The notes beneath the pieces were generated by a model. That model was given only the letters and a program-made list of their open reading frames with translations, searched no databases and was not told the DNA's origin. The position numbers and the translations under genes were made by a program. A stretch of DNA of 64,000 nt from Brachybacterium alimentarium (GTDB taxonomy: Bacteria; Actinomycetota; Actinomycetes; Actinomycetales; Dermabacteraceae), in the NCBI RefSeq assembly GCF_002332425.1, contig NZ_NRGS01000033.1, positions 1 through 64,000 of the forward strand, given 5' to 3'. This document shows positions 25,402 through 34,066 of this stretch, one piece after another (within the stretch, counting starts at the first letter, position 1; each line of letters starts with the position of its first letter).

Positions 25402-26541
25402 TCAGCGGTGCGGGTAGGCCGCCTCGCGGTCCTGGAACTCGAGGATGGCAGGGTTCCGGATCACGCCGTCCTGGATCTCGATCGCGCTGTCGATGGTCTC
25501 CTCGCTCGCCCAGGCAGACGGACCCGCCATCACGGTCTCCAGGAAGGGCAGGAGCGCGGAGCTGTTCTCCCAGCTCGCCGAGTTCCAGAGGTACGAGGGG
25601 CTGTGGTCGACCGCGTAATAGTACACGCCGTTGTCCAGGCGGAGCATCGGCTCGACGAAGGAGGTGGGCCGGGCGAAGGAGAAGCCCATCCCCTCGTCGC
25701 AGGAGACGTCGATGATCAGGCTTCCCGGCGTGAACTGCTCGAGGTCCCCCTCGTTGAGGTACAGCAGCGGGGCGTTGGGGTCCTGCAGGGTGCAGTTGAC
25801 CACGATGTCGCTCTCGGCGAGGAACGGCGCCAGCGGGACCCGGCCCTCGTCGGTGATGGCCTCGCTCATGTACGGCTCGTCCTCATGGGCGAACTGCACG
25901 ATGTCCACCGAATGGATCGGGGAGGCGACCGCGGCGACGGCGCGGTTGGTGAGCACGCGGATCTGGGTGATGCCGTGGGCGCCCAGTGCGGTGATCGCCC
26001 CGCGCGCGGTGGCGCCGAACCCGATGACGGTGGCGGTGAGGCGGCGGCCGTAGTTCCCCGTCGAGCCCAGCAGCTGCAGGGAGTGCAGCACCGAGCTGTA
26101 GCCGGCGAGCTCGTTGTTGGTGTGGAACACGTGCAGGTTGAAGGAGCCATCCGCGTTCCAGTGGTTCATCGCCTCGAACGCGATCAGCGTGAGGCGTTTG
26201 TCGATGGCCAGCTGGGTGAGGGTGCGGTCCTGCACGCAGTGCGGCCAGCCCCAGAGAGTCTGGCCCTCGCGCATGGAGCGGATGTCCTCGTGCTGAGGCT
26301 TCGGCAGCGTGAGGATGTCGGCCTGCTCGAACAGCTCGGCGCGGGTGCACACCCGGGCCACGTGCGGGGCGAGCTCGGAGTCGGGGACGCCGAAGCGCTC
26401 GCCGTAGCCCTCCTCGATCAGCACCCGGCCTTGCAGATCCGGGGGGATCCGCTCGAGATGCGCCGGATGCAGGGGCACCCGCCATTCATCCGTCTTCCGG
26501 GAGAACCCGAAAAGTCCGAGGGTGGGTGCGGGGCTGGTCAT
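25402..26541 (-). CDS. N5-(carboxyethyl)ornithine synthase-like dehydrogenase
   Basis: A 379-residue member of the alanine dehydrogenase/PNT superfamily. Segments match the lactococcal N5-(carboxyethyl)ornithine synthase pattern: RVPLHPAHLERIP, EEGYGERFG, MREGQTLWGWPH, the dinucleotide motif ATVIGFGATARGA, SLIIDVSCDEGMGF and YYYAVDHSPSYLW. That enzyme reductively couples pyruvate to ornithine using NADPH. The homology is recalled, not aligned, so the substrate may differ. The ATG at 26541 is chosen because similarity starts within ten residues; the longer frame encodes only a repeat region. Confidence 0.75.
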   Translation of the reverse strand: MTSPAPTLGLFGFSRKTDEWRVPLHPAHLERIPPDLQGRVLIEEGYGERFGVPDSELAPHVARVCTRAELFEQADILTLPKPQHEDIRSMREGQTLWGWPHCVQDRTLTQLAIDKRLTLIAFEAMNHWNADGSFNLHVFHTNNELAGYSSVLHSLQLLGSTGNYGRRLTATVIGFGATARGAITALGAHGITQIRVLTNRAVAAVASPIHSVDIVQFAHEDEPYMSEAITDEGRVPLAPFLAESDIVVNCTLQDPNAPLLYLNEGDLEQFTPGSLIIDVSCDEGMGFSFARPTSFVEPMLRLDNGVYYYAVDHSPSYLWNSASWENSSALLPFLETVMAGPSAWASEETIDSAIEIQDGVIRNPAILEFQDREAAYPHR

Positions 26542-26636
26542 CGACCCGCTCTGGTCGTGGTGGTGTGGCAGCACGTGCTTCCGTTCCTGGGTGCCCGGTG
26601 GCGCCCTGGCTCTTGACGATAGAGCATGGCGCTTCC

Positions 26637-26780
26637 CGGCCCCTGCCGCGGTGAGACGACGGGCCCTTACCGGCGTGAGACGACGGGCCCCTGCCGCGGT
26701 GACGCGATGGGTCCCCGCCGCAGTGAGGCGACGAGCTCTTGCCATGGCGAGGCTGTGGGCCCCTGCCACGGTGGAATTGG
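26637..26780. repeat. Six-unit 24-bp tandem repeat in intergenic region
   Basis: Six 24-bp units start at 26637, 26661, 26685, 26709, 26733 and 26757, each a variant of GGGCCCCTGCCGCGGTGAGA plus CGAC. The last unit supplies the left arm of a perfect terminator hairpin. The array lies in the 328-bp gap between the CEOS-like gene and ridA; nothing else is recognisable in that gap. Confidence 0.85.
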
Positions 26781-26789
26781 CAGGGGCCC
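26757..26789 (-). terminator. Terminator of the D-aminoacylase operon
   Basis: A perfect 12-bp stem (GGGCCCCTGCCA at 26757-26768 with its complement at 26778-26789) and a 9-nt loop lie about 80 bp beyond the ridA stop. There is no strong U-tract. Confidence 0.75.
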
Positions 26790-26869
26790 GCAGGCGGTCG
26801 GCGTTCCGGATGCCGAAGCGGTCAGCCGATCGCGGGCTCAGCCGAGCCCGGGCTCGGCTGCTGACGCGC

Positions 26870-27250
26870 TCAGGCGCGGAGGCGGGCCACCAGGTCGATC
26901 TCGACCCGGATGTTCGCCAGCTGCGAGCCGACGGTGGTGCGCACCGGGAACGGTTCGGAGAAGAACTCGCGGTAGGCCTCGTTGAACTCCTGGAAGTCGG
27001 CGAGGTCGGCGAGGTGAACGGTGGTCTTCAGAGCGTCGTCCAGGGTGGCGCCGCGCTCGGCGAGCACCGCCTGGATGTTCCGCAGCACCTGGCGTGTCTG
27101 CTCGCCGACGTTCTCGGAGACCTCCCCGGTGGCCGGATCCTGCGGCCCGAAGCCGGCCGTGAACAGCAGGTCTCCGCTGACGATCGCCTGGCTGTAGGGG
27201 CCTGCGGGCTGCGGGGCGCTGGTGGTGTGGAGGGCTTCCTTGTGGCTCAT
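26870..27250 (-). CDS. RidA family enamine/imine deaminase
   Basis: A 126-residue YjgF/YER057c/RidA protein with the family motif VRTTVGSQLANIRVEIDLVA near the C-terminus; the Arg-105-equivalent substrate residue is the VRTT arginine. RidA hydrolyses reactive enamines/imines such as 2-aminoacrylate released by PLP-dependent deaminases. It overlaps the D-aminoacylase gene by 4 bp, which suggests that D-amino acids freed by that enzyme pass through an imine intermediate. It is the last gene of the transporter-aminoacylase-RidA operon. Confidence 0.93.
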   Translation of the reverse strand: MSHKEALHTTSAPQPAGPYSQAIVSGDLLFTAGFGPQDPATGEVSENVGEQTRQVLRNIQAVLAERGATLDDALKTTVHLADLADFQEFNEAYREFFSEPFPVRTTVGSQLANIRVEIDLVARLRA

Positions 27251-28995
27251 CGTTCTCCCTGATGGGTTGTGCTGATAACTGCAGGTGCAGGGGCTGCGCC
27301 CTGCGGGGCCGACGGAGCGGGGACATGCCCGCCGTCGGAGCTGGGGTCGCGCCCGCCACCGGGTGCGTGAGGGGCCGCAGCGCTGTCGGGGCTGGGGGCG
27401 GACGCGGCGCGCAGGCCGCGGCCGGGATGCTCGCCGGTGAGGCGGCCTCCGGCGAGGACGGGTCTGCCGGCGACGAGCACGTCGTCGATGCCACGTGCGA
27501 GCGCGGTCGGGTCATCGTAGGTGGCGCACGCACCCACAGCGTCCTCATCGACCAGGACGATGTCGGCGAGGTGACCGGGACGGAGGCGGCCTCGGGCGCC
27601 GAGCCGGAACCGCTCTGCCACTCCGGTGGAGAGATGCTGGGCGGCCTCTGGCCAGGTGAGGAAGCCGTGGTCGCGCACATAGGTCGCGAGATAGGTCGCG
27701 AACGTGCCGCGGGAGCGCGGATGGGGGTGGGCGCCGACGAAGATCCCGTCGGACCCCCCGAGGTGTCCCGGATGGGCGATGAGGCGGCCGAGGTCCTCGA
27801 CGGGGCGCTGGTCGCGCACCGCCATCACCACGTTGACCTCGAGCGCGGAGGCGGCCAGCAGATCCAGTGCCGCATCGATCGGATCGGTGCCGTGGCGCGC
27901 GGCGACCTGGGCGAGGGTCAGGCCGTGCGTCCAGGCGAACTCCGGGGCGACGGTATGGGCGATGGTGATCAGCTCCGGCCACTCCGGCCCGAGGCTCGGG
28001 TTGTGGGCGACCTGCGGGAACCACTCTCGGCGCAGCTGCTCGCGCCGGGTCGGATCGCGCAGCAGCACGGTCGCCTCGGCGGGATCCATGGCGTTGACCG
28101 CCGGGGGCAGCAGCGTCATCCCCAGGATCGAGCAGCCTCGCGTGTACGGATAGGCGTCGAAGCTGGCGTCCAGCCCCTGCTCCTGGAGCCAGGCCATCAG
28201 CCGTGCGGCCTCGTCGGCCCGGGTGTGGAAGTGGGAGATGTGCACGGGCACGCCGGCGTCGAGGCCGATCCGGGCCGCTTCCTCGATCCCCACCTGCGAG
28301 TTCTCCTCGTAGCCGCCGCGCATGTGCGTCACGTACGGCAGGCGGGCCGCCGAGAGCGGGCGGCACAGGGCCGCGATCTCGTCGGCCGCGGCGTAGATGC
28401 CGGGGGTGTAGTCCAGCCCGGTGGAGAGGCCGACGGCCCCGTCGGCCACCGCCTCCGCCACCAGCGCCGTCATCTCCTCGATCTCCGCCGACGTCGCAGG
28501 GCGGTCCGCGCTGCCCATCACCTGGTGGCGCACGGTGCCGGCGGGCACCAGGTAGGCGACGTTCAGGGGAGAGGCGGCGTCGTAGGTCGCCAGGAGATCG
28601 GCCACCGAACCGCCGCGGAAGGTGGGGTGCGGGCCGTTGATCGCCGCGAAGTACCTGCTGCCGTGGGCACCGTCGCCGGGGGCGTAGGAGACGCCGTCCT
28701 GCCCGCCGATCACGCTGGTCACGCCCTGGCGCAGCAGCGCGAGCTGCACGTCCTCGTCGAACACGGCGCCCTCGGCATGGGAGTGGGCGTCCACGAAGCC
28801 GGGCATGACCAGGCGACCGTCGGCCTCGAGCACCTGCGCGCCCGCGGCACGCTGCGGGGCGATCCGGCCGACGGTGGTGATCTGCTCGCCCTCGACGAGC
28901 ACGTCGGCCGGTGTGACCATGCCCCCCTCGACGACGCGGCCCCCGCGGATCAGCAGGGCGGTGGGACGGAGGGGATCGGGAACGGCCATGGTCAT
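27247..28995 (-). CDS. N-acyl-D-amino-acid deacylase (D-aminoacylase)
   Basis: A 582-residue amidohydrolase. The zinc-site motif is MPGFVDAHSHAEG; further family features are VGLSTGLDYTPG, THMRGGYEE, VHISHFHT, SFDAYPYTRGCS and GGSDGIFVGAHPHPRSRGTF. It releases D-amino acids from N-acyl-D-amino acids in the cytoplasm. The C-terminal ~55 residues are an Ala/Pro/Gly-rich tail beyond the usual length. The ATG at 28995 overlaps the transporter stop by 4 bp and its stop overlaps ridA by 4 bp; a much longer open frame upstream is a shadow of the transporter. Confidence 0.93.
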   Translation of the reverse strand: MTMAVPDPLRPTALLIRGGRVVEGGMVTPADVLVEGEQITTVGRIAPQRAAGAQVLEADGRLVMPGFVDAHSHAEGAVFDEDVQLALLRQGVTSVIGGQDGVSYAPGDGAHGSRYFAAINGPHPTFRGGSVADLLATYDAASPLNVAYLVPAGTVRHQVMGSADRPATSAEIEEMTALVAEAVADGAVGLSTGLDYTPGIYAAADEIAALCRPLSAARLPYVTHMRGGYEENSQVGIEEAARIGLDAGVPVHISHFHTRADEAARLMAWLQEQGLDASFDAYPYTRGCSILGMTLLPPAVNAMDPAEATVLLRDPTRREQLRREWFPQVAHNPSLGPEWPELITIAHTVAPEFAWTHGLTLAQVAARHGTDPIDAALDLLAASALEVNVVMAVRDQRPVEDLGRLIAHPGHLGGSDGIFVGAHPHPRSRGTFATYLATYVRDHGFLTWPEAAQHLSTGVAERFRLGARGRLRPGHLADIVLVDEDAVGACATYDDPTALARGIDDVLVAGRPVLAGGRLTGEHPGRGLRAASAPSPDSAAAPHAPGGGRDPSSDGGHVPAPSAPQGAAPAPAVISTTHQGER

Positions 28996-30368
28996 GATCC
29001 TTGCAGAGCGTTCAGCCGGCCGGGGTTCGCGACATCGGGTCGCAGGCTCGCCGCGGCGGTCGCGATCGCGCCGACCGCGCAGATCACGGCCACGTAGACG
29101 ATCACCGGCCAGATCGATCCGCTCGCCCAGCCCACCAGCGCGGTGGCGATCAGCGGGGCGAAGCCGCCGCCGAAGGTGTTGGAGAGCTGGTAGCCGATGT
29201 TCACGCCGGTGGTGCGCTGTTCGACGTCGAACATCTCGGTGAGCATGGTCTGCAGCGTGCCCTGCATGGCGATGCCGGGGATCACGAAGCCGACGATCAT
29301 GCCCAGCCAGATCAGCACGGGGACGTGCGTGCCGAACAGGGCGAAGGCCGGCCAGACCAGCAGAGCGAAGCCGATGCAGCCCGCGATGTACACGCGGCGT
29401 CGGCCGATGCGGTCCGAGAGCATCCCGTAGGCGGGCGCCATGACGATCTGCAGGGCGCCGACGATCATGGTGCCGATGAACCCGACCTGCGGCGGGACCC
29501 CGCCGGAGACCATGAAGGCGAGGCCGAAGGTGAGCACCACGTAGCCGGCGATCGACTGGGGCAGCCCGATGAGGATCCCGAGGATCGCGTTCTTGGGATG
29601 GCGGATCACCTCGCGCAGCGGCGACGGGGAGGCGATCTTGTCGTCGGCGATGTCCTGGCTGTGCTGGGTGAACTCCTCGGATTCTTCGAGGTGGCGGCGC
29701 AGGAACACCGCGATGATCGCGAGCACCAGGGCGAACAGGAACGGGATGCGCCAGCCCCAGGTCATGAAGAACGACTCCGGCCCCAGGCCCAGGCCCGCCA
29801 TCATCCCGGCCGAGACGACGTTCGCGACGCCGGCACCGCTGATGAGGAGCGCTCCGTACAGGCCGCGGCGGCCGACGGGGGCGTGCTCGACGACCATGGT
29901 CGCCGCGCCGCCCATCTCGCCGCCGACGAACAGTCCCTGGAACATGCGCGCGATGACCAGCAGGATCGGGGCGGCCAGACCGATCGCGGCGTCCGACGGG
30001 ATGAGGCCGATCGCGGCGGTGGTCAGACCCATGCCGATCACGGTGATCAGCAGGGTGAGCTTGCGGCCGAAGCGGTCGCCGATGTACCCGAACACCAGCC
30101 CGCCGATGGGGCGCAGCAGGAAGCCGACGGCGAAGGTCGCGAAGCTCGACAGCTGCGCGACGAAGGCGGAGTCCGACGAGAAGAAGACGGCGGGGAACAC
30201 CGCCGCCGAGGCGAGCCCGTAGAGGTAGTAGTCGAAGTACTCCATGAGCGTGCCGATGGCGCCGCCCGCGATGGTGCGCTTCTGGGTGCTGCTGAGCGTG
30301 GCGGCGGGGCCCTGATCTCCGGGGATCGGGGCGTCCGGCTGCACGGTGACGCCTGGTATCGACGACAT
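28992..30368 (-). CDS. MFS transporter, metabolite:H+ symporter family
   Basis: A 458-residue twelve-helix MFS protein. It has the MHS-type motif GYIGDRFGRKLTLLITV after helix 2 and GGEMGGAATMVVEHAP in helix 5, as in ProP/ShiA/KgtP-like symporters. It probably imports the N-acyl-D-amino acid or related substrate for the coupled D-aminoacylase. The ATG at 30368 is preceded by GAGGAGGA with 4-nt spacing; an upstream ATG lacks an SD. The divergent YheO-like regulator starts within 90 bp. Confidence 0.92.
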   Translation of the reverse strand: MSSIPGVTVQPDAPIPGDQGPAATLSSTQKRTIAGGAIGTLMEYFDYYLYGLASAAVFPAVFFSSDSAFVAQLSSFATFAVGFLLRPIGGLVFGYIGDRFGRKLTLLITVIGMGLTTAAIGLIPSDAAIGLAAPILLVIARMFQGLFVGGEMGGAATMVVEHAPVGRRGLYGALLISGAGVANVVSAGMMAGLGLGPESFFMTWGWRIPFLFALVLAIIAVFLRRHLEESEEFTQHSQDIADDKIASPSPLREVIRHPKNAILGILIGLPQSIAGYVVLTFGLAFMVSGGVPPQVGFIGTMIVGALQIVMAPAYGMLSDRIGRRRVYIAGCIGFALLVWPAFALFGTHVPVLIWLGMIVGFVIPGIAMQGTLQTMLTEMFDVEQRTTGVNIGYQLSNTFGGGFAPLIATALVGWASGSIWPVIVYVAVICAVGAIATAAASLRPDVANPGRLNALQGS

Positions 30369-30401
30369 GCTGTCCTCCTCGACGCGCATTGATTGACTGA
30401 C

Positions 30402-30409
30402 TGTATACA
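30402..30409. promoter_or_regulatory. Palindrome in the transporter/regulator divergent region
   Basis: The perfect palindrome TGTATACA lies between the divergent MFS and YheO-like genes and is the only clear symmetric site there. It is a candidate operator for the adjacent regulator. A TTGACA hexamer follows at 30413-30418 but no matching -10 is convincing. Confidence 0.4.
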
Positions 30410-30453
30410 TGGTTGACAGAGATTATGTCTACTCCGGGTGTCATGATGTGGAG

Positions 30454-31275
30454 ATGACGGCCGAGCGCACCAGACCGAGCACCCCCGCACGCACCACGTC
30501 GAGCGCCGGGCCGAGCACCGGTGCCGCTGCCGAGTCGGGGACGGGGGCGGGGGCGGGCATGGCTCCGAGCGCCGGGCCGGGCGCGGCGGCGAGCACGGCT
30601 GCCGGCGGGCTGCCCCGGGCCCGTTTCGCGACCTTCGAGGATGCCTACCGCGCGCTGACCCCGCTGATGGGGGCGATCACGTCGGTGGTGGGCTCGCACT
30701 GCGAGGTGGTGCTGCACGACCTGAGCCGGGGCGACCTCGACCATTCCGTCGCCGCAATCGTCAACGGGCACCTCAGCGGTCGCACCGTCGGCGGGCCATC
30801 GACGAACCTCGGTGTCGAGGTGCTGCGTGACCAGAGCACCGACCACGACGCCCACGGCTACCGCGGCCGCACCGCCGACGGTCGCGAGCTGATCAGCTCC
30901 TCGACCTACTACCGCGACCACGACGGAAACGTCATCGCCGCCTTCTGCATCAACGTCGATCTCACGCCGGTCCAGACCGCGATGACCGCTCTGGACGCCC
31001 TGCTGCCCACGGCCCGCGAGGACGTCGCCGAACGGCCGAAGGAGCTGGTGGGGCCCGATATCTCGAGTGTGCTCGAGGAGATGGTCGACGAGTCCATCGC
31101 GCATGTCGGCAAGCCCGTGCCGGCGCTGACCAAGCCCGAGCGGATCGAGGTGCTGCGCCTGCTCGAGGAGCGCGGCGCCTTCCGCATCAAACGCGCCGCC
31201 GATCTCGTCTCCGCCCGGCTCGGGGTCTCCCGCGTGACCGTGTACGGCTACCTCGACGAGATCCGCCGCGGCTGA
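30454..31275 (+). CDS. YheO/DauR-type PAS-HTH transcriptional regulator
   Basis: A 273-residue regulator. A Ser/Ala/Gly-rich N-terminus is followed by the PAS_6/YheO-like domain (~60-170; TPLMGAITSVVGSHCEVVLHDLS...SSSTYYRDHDGNVIAAFCINVDLT) and a C-terminal HTH_22 (RIEVLRLLEERGAFRIKRAADLVSARLGVSRVTVYGYLDEI). DauR of this family represses D-arginine utilisation genes and YheO relatives often lie beside RidA and amino-acid deaminase genes. Control of the divergent D-aminoacylase operon is inferred. The ATG at 30454 is chosen after GGAG, though spacing is very short; an in-frame ATG at 30409 is possible. Confidence 0.88.
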   Translation: MTAERTRPSTPARTTSSAGPSTGAAAESGTGAGAGMAPSAGPGAAASTAAGGLPRARFATFEDAYRALTPLMGAITSVVGSHCEVVLHDLSRGDLDHSVAAIVNGHLSGRTVGGPSTNLGVEVLRDQSTDHDAHGYRGRTADGRELISSSTYYRDHDGNVIAAFCINVDLTPVQTAMTALDALLPTAREDVAERPKELVGPDISSVLEEMVDESIAHVGKPVPALTKPERIEVLRLLEERGAFRIKRAADLVSARLGVSRVTVYGYLDEIRRG

Positions 31276-31361
31276 TCCCGGGGGAGTGGGGCGGGCATGA
31301 CGGGGTGTGCCGTCCGTACGTCCCGGTCCGTGCACTGCCGGCTCGACCATCCGATCAGCTG

Positions 31362-31808
31362 ATGCACGAGCAGCTGCGAACCCGCCACGCGGCCGATGCT
31401 GAGCAGGGAGCGCCCCGAGGGGCCGGTTCGCCGACCGAGTCTCCCGATGGCCGCCGACGGGCCCCGATCTGGATGGCGATCATCGTGGGTCTCGTCGCCG
31501 GGCTCGTTCCGGATCTCATGCCGCCGACGTGGCTCGGGACCGCTCTGTCGATCGCTGTCACTGCGGCGCTCGGCACCGGGGTGCTCGTGGCCTCCCGACG
31601 GCCCTGGTGGACGGGGCGGCAGATGGCGGCCGTCGCGTTCGGACTTCTCCTCGAGCGCGGGCTGCTGGCCTTCACCTACTACCCGCTGGCGGGCGAGGTG
31701 ACGGCAGCGGCGAAATACGGCCACAACCTCGTCATGCTCCTCGCAGTGCTGCTCGCCGGCGTGCTCGCACTCCTCCCACGAGGCCACGAGCAGGAACGCT
31801 CACGCTGA
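31362..31808 (+). CDS. Small membrane protein, function unknown
   Basis: A 148-residue protein with a polar, charged N-terminus of ~35 residues and four hydrophobic segments (MAIIVGLVAGLVPDLMPP, ALSIAVTAALGTGVLV, an amphipathic stretch, NLVMLLAVLLAGVLALL). No family is recognised. It lies 86 bp after the YheO-like regulator on the same strand. The start is uncertain because no good SD is visible before the ATG at 31362. Confidence 0.6.
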   Translation: MHEQLRTRHAADAEQGAPRGAGSPTESPDGRRRAPIWMAIIVGLVAGLVPDLMPPTWLGTALSIAVTAALGTGVLVASRRPWWTGRQMAAVAFGLLLERGLLAFTYYPLAGEVTAAAKYGHNLVMLLAVLLAGVLALLPRGHEQERSR

Positions 31809-31958
31809 CCGCCTGTCCGTCGGCGGTGTTCAGGTGCGGAGCGCGCAGGATCGCGCAAAGGTCATCGCATGAGGCTCTGGTCGTCGTACCAGATCGGTCT
31901 CCACGGCGACGTGCTCGCGGGACTGGTCGGCGGGCCGGCACGCCATTCCACGGCCGGC

Positions 31959-33203
31959 TCAGAAGAAGGTCTCGACCGCCTCGAGCACGGTGCTGCCGTC
32001 GGCGTCGACGACGGGGATCAGACGCCACTTGTCGAAGGCTGTGCAGGGGTGGGACAGCCCCAGGGTCACCACGTCACCGATCGCGATGCCCGGATCGCCC
32101 GTGTAGCGCAGGAAGGTGTGCTGGTCGTTCAGCGCGGTGATCTCCGCGGAGGCCTCGGGTGCGAACGGGCGCTCCGCGCCGCCGAGCCGGCTTACGACGG
32201 CGACCGGCGTGGGCAGGCCTTCGTCGAAGGGGACGTCGCGCTTGCCGGCGTCGAGCAGGGCGAGTCCCGGCTCGGGCATCGAGACCACCCGGGCATAGGC
32301 GCGCATCGCGGGCAGCAGGGCCTGCTCCGTCGCGACCTCGCGCGTCGTGTCCAGCGGGGAGATGCCCCGGTAGAAACCGGAGTCGTGCACGATGTAGGCG
32401 CCCGAGCGCAGGATCGCCCGCACGTCGGTCAGCGGCTCGAAGCTCGCGGCGACCAGATCGAAGTAGGCACTGCCACCGGCGGTCACCCACGGGATCCCGT
32501 CGATCAGCGGGCGCAGGCGCTCCACCAGCGCGGCGAGAGCGTCGCAGTAGGCGCCGACCACCCGCAGGGACTCCTCGGCCCGGTCATGGGCGAGCGCGCC
32601 CTCGTATCCCGCGGCCCCGTACAGGGTCAGCCTGGTGGAGGCGGCGATGCGCTCGGCGATCGCGACGGCCGTGGCCTCGTCCCGGGTACCGGTGCGGCCT
32701 CCGTCGGCCCCGAGCTCGACCAGCACGCCGAGGCGGGAGCCATCGGGCAGCTCACGCTCCAGCAGGTCGACGGTGGCGAGCGAATCCGCCCAGCACACGA
32801 GCTCCTGCTCGGGATGCTCGGCCAGGTGCGCGGCGAGCCGGCGCAGCAGTGCCGGATCCGTGCAGGCGTTCGCGAGCTGCACGGTGGGGATGCCCTCGCG
32901 CAGCGCCACATCGGCCTGCCAGCCGGTGGCCACGGTGATCCCGGTGCAGCCGGCGTCGAGCTGACGACGCCACAGCACGGGGGCCATCGTCGTCTTGCCA
33001 TGGGGCATCAGCTCGAGCCCACGCTCGCTGGTCCACGCGGCCATCACCTGAAGGTTGTGCGCCATCGCCTGCTCGTCGAGCACCAGCAGCGGGGTGGAAA
33101 AATCCGCCAGCGGCGCCTCCAGCGCGGTGATCGGGCGGCCGACGAGGCCCGCCGGGAACGACTTGTCGAGCAGTTCGACCGTGCGCTGGACCTGCTGGGA
33201 CAT
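31959..33203 (-). CDS. D-serine dehydratase-like PLP deaminase (fold III)
   Basis: A 414-residue alanine-racemase-fold PLP enzyme of the DSD1/D-threonine aldolase family. The PLP lysine is in LMPHGKTTMAP (about residue 69) and the C-terminal metal site in LSHPCTAFDKW (His and Cys). Eukaryotic-type D-serine dehydratases use this His/Cys zinc site to eliminate water from D-Ser or D-Thr, giving an enamine. It lies about 4 kb from the RidA/D-aminoacylase genes and probably acts on the same D-amino acid pool. A CATAAT -10 candidate lies at 33259-33264 on the minus strand. Confidence 0.87.
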   Translation of the reverse strand: MSQQVQRTVELLDKSFPAGLVGRPITALEAPLADFSTPLLVLDEQAMAHNLQVMAAWTSERGLELMPHGKTTMAPVLWRRQLDAGCTGITVATGWQADVALREGIPTVQLANACTDPALLRRLAAHLAEHPEQELVCWADSLATVDLLERELPDGSRLGVLVELGADGGRTGTRDEATAVAIAERIAASTRLTLYGAAGYEGALAHDRAEESLRVVGAYCDALAALVERLRPLIDGIPWVTAGGSAYFDLVAASFEPLTDVRAILRSGAYIVHDSGFYRGISPLDTTREVATEQALLPAMRAYARVVSMPEPGLALLDAGKRDVPFDEGLPTPVAVVSRLGGAERPFAPEASAEITALNDQHTFLRYTGDPGIAIGDVVTLGLSHPCTAFDKWRLIPVVDADGSTVLEAVETFF

Positions 33204-33347
33204 GGGGACCTCGTTCGGCTCGACAGTGATGAACTGCGAGTCTCCGAGCTTGGCCAGGATTATGCAAGGCGAGGCAGGCCGTCCGGATGGCGGGGCCCGA
33301 TCGGGACAGGGACCGGGCTGCCGGGCAGGACCGGCAGCCGTCGTCCG

Positions 33348-34010
33348 TCAGCGCCCGATGTCCAGGCGTCCCACCGAGGTGATCGGGGCGACGCGGCCCT
33401 CCTCGAGCTGGTACTGGCAGCCCACGATGCCGAGCTCGCCGGCGGCGACGGCGTCGCTGATCACGCGCGAGGAGCGCATGAGGGCGTGGATGGTCTCGTC
33501 GAGGTGGCGGCGGCCCACGGCGTCGGCGTCGATCTTCGTGATGTCGACGTACGGGGTGTCCTGGTGGCTGGCGAGCCACTCGCGCTGCACGGCGGGCTGG
33601 ATCAGCTCGAGCTCGCGCAGGATCGCGGGGGTGACCGTGCTCGGGTGGGCGGTGGTCTGGTCGATCGCGGCCTTCACCGCGCCGCACGAGCCGTGCGCGA
33701 GCACCACGATCACGGCGACACCGAGCTCGGCGACGGCGAACTCCATGGTGGCGACGGTGTTCTCGTTGGCGATCTGGCCGATGTTGCGCACCACGAAGAG
33801 ATCGCCGAGACCGCAGTCGAAGAGGATCTCGGCGGCGACACGGGAGTCCGAACAGCCCAGGAACGCCGCATCAGGGGCCTGGTAGCCGGTCAGCTGACTG
33901 CGTCGCGCCGCGTCCTGCTCGGGGTGCCGCAGCTCGCCCTGCATGAACCGCTCGTTGCCTTCGGCGAGGGCATCCCACGCCTCCTGCACGCTGACGCGGG
34001 CTGTACCCAT
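33348..34010 (-). CDS. Beta-class carbonic anhydrase
   Basis: A 220-residue cytoplasmic enzyme that interconverts CO2 and bicarbonate. Zinc ligands are Cys53 in FLGCSDSR, His106 and Cys109 in LAHGSCGAV; the Asp-Arg dyad is in the CSDSR motif. The ATG at 34010 is chosen because GGAAGG lies 9 nt before it; an ATG three codons upstream abuts the SD. A 12-bp hairpin or palindrome lies 31 bp upstream of this start. Confidence 0.94.
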   Translation of the reverse strand: MGTARVSVQEAWDALAEGNERFMQGELRHPEQDAARRSQLTGYQAPDAAFLGCSDSRVAAEILFDCGLGDLFVVRNIGQIANENTVATMEFAVAELGVAVIVVLAHGSCGAVKAAIDQTTAHPSTVTPAILRELELIQPAVQREWLASHQDTPYVDITKIDADAVGRRHLDETIHALMRSSRVISDAVAAGELGIVGCQYQLEEGRVAPITSVGRLDIGR

Positions 34011-34040
34011 GGTCGACATCCTTCCGGGTGGTCATCGGAC

Positions 34041-34066
34041 GATCGGCGAGGCACGCCTCGTCGATC
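34041..34066. promoter_or_regulatory. Hairpin/palindrome upstream of carbonic anhydrase
   Basis: GATCGGCGAGGC (34041-34052) pairs with GCCTCGTCGATC (34055-34066) across a 2-nt centre with a single G-T wobble. It sits in the 5' region of the carbonic anhydrase gene and could be an operator for a dimeric regulator or a 5'UTR hairpin. Confidence 0.4.

Noticed and set aside
30413-30418. TTGACA as -35 of the YheO-like regulator
   Set aside because: No -10 hexamer is found at 16-18 bp, so a promoter is not claimed.
27247-31350. A 1367-codon open frame suggesting a giant protein
   Set aside because: Only its last 582 codons are D-aminoacylase; the rest is an off-frame shadow of the MFS gene and regulator region. 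The ATG at 28995 with 4-bp overlap is the real start.
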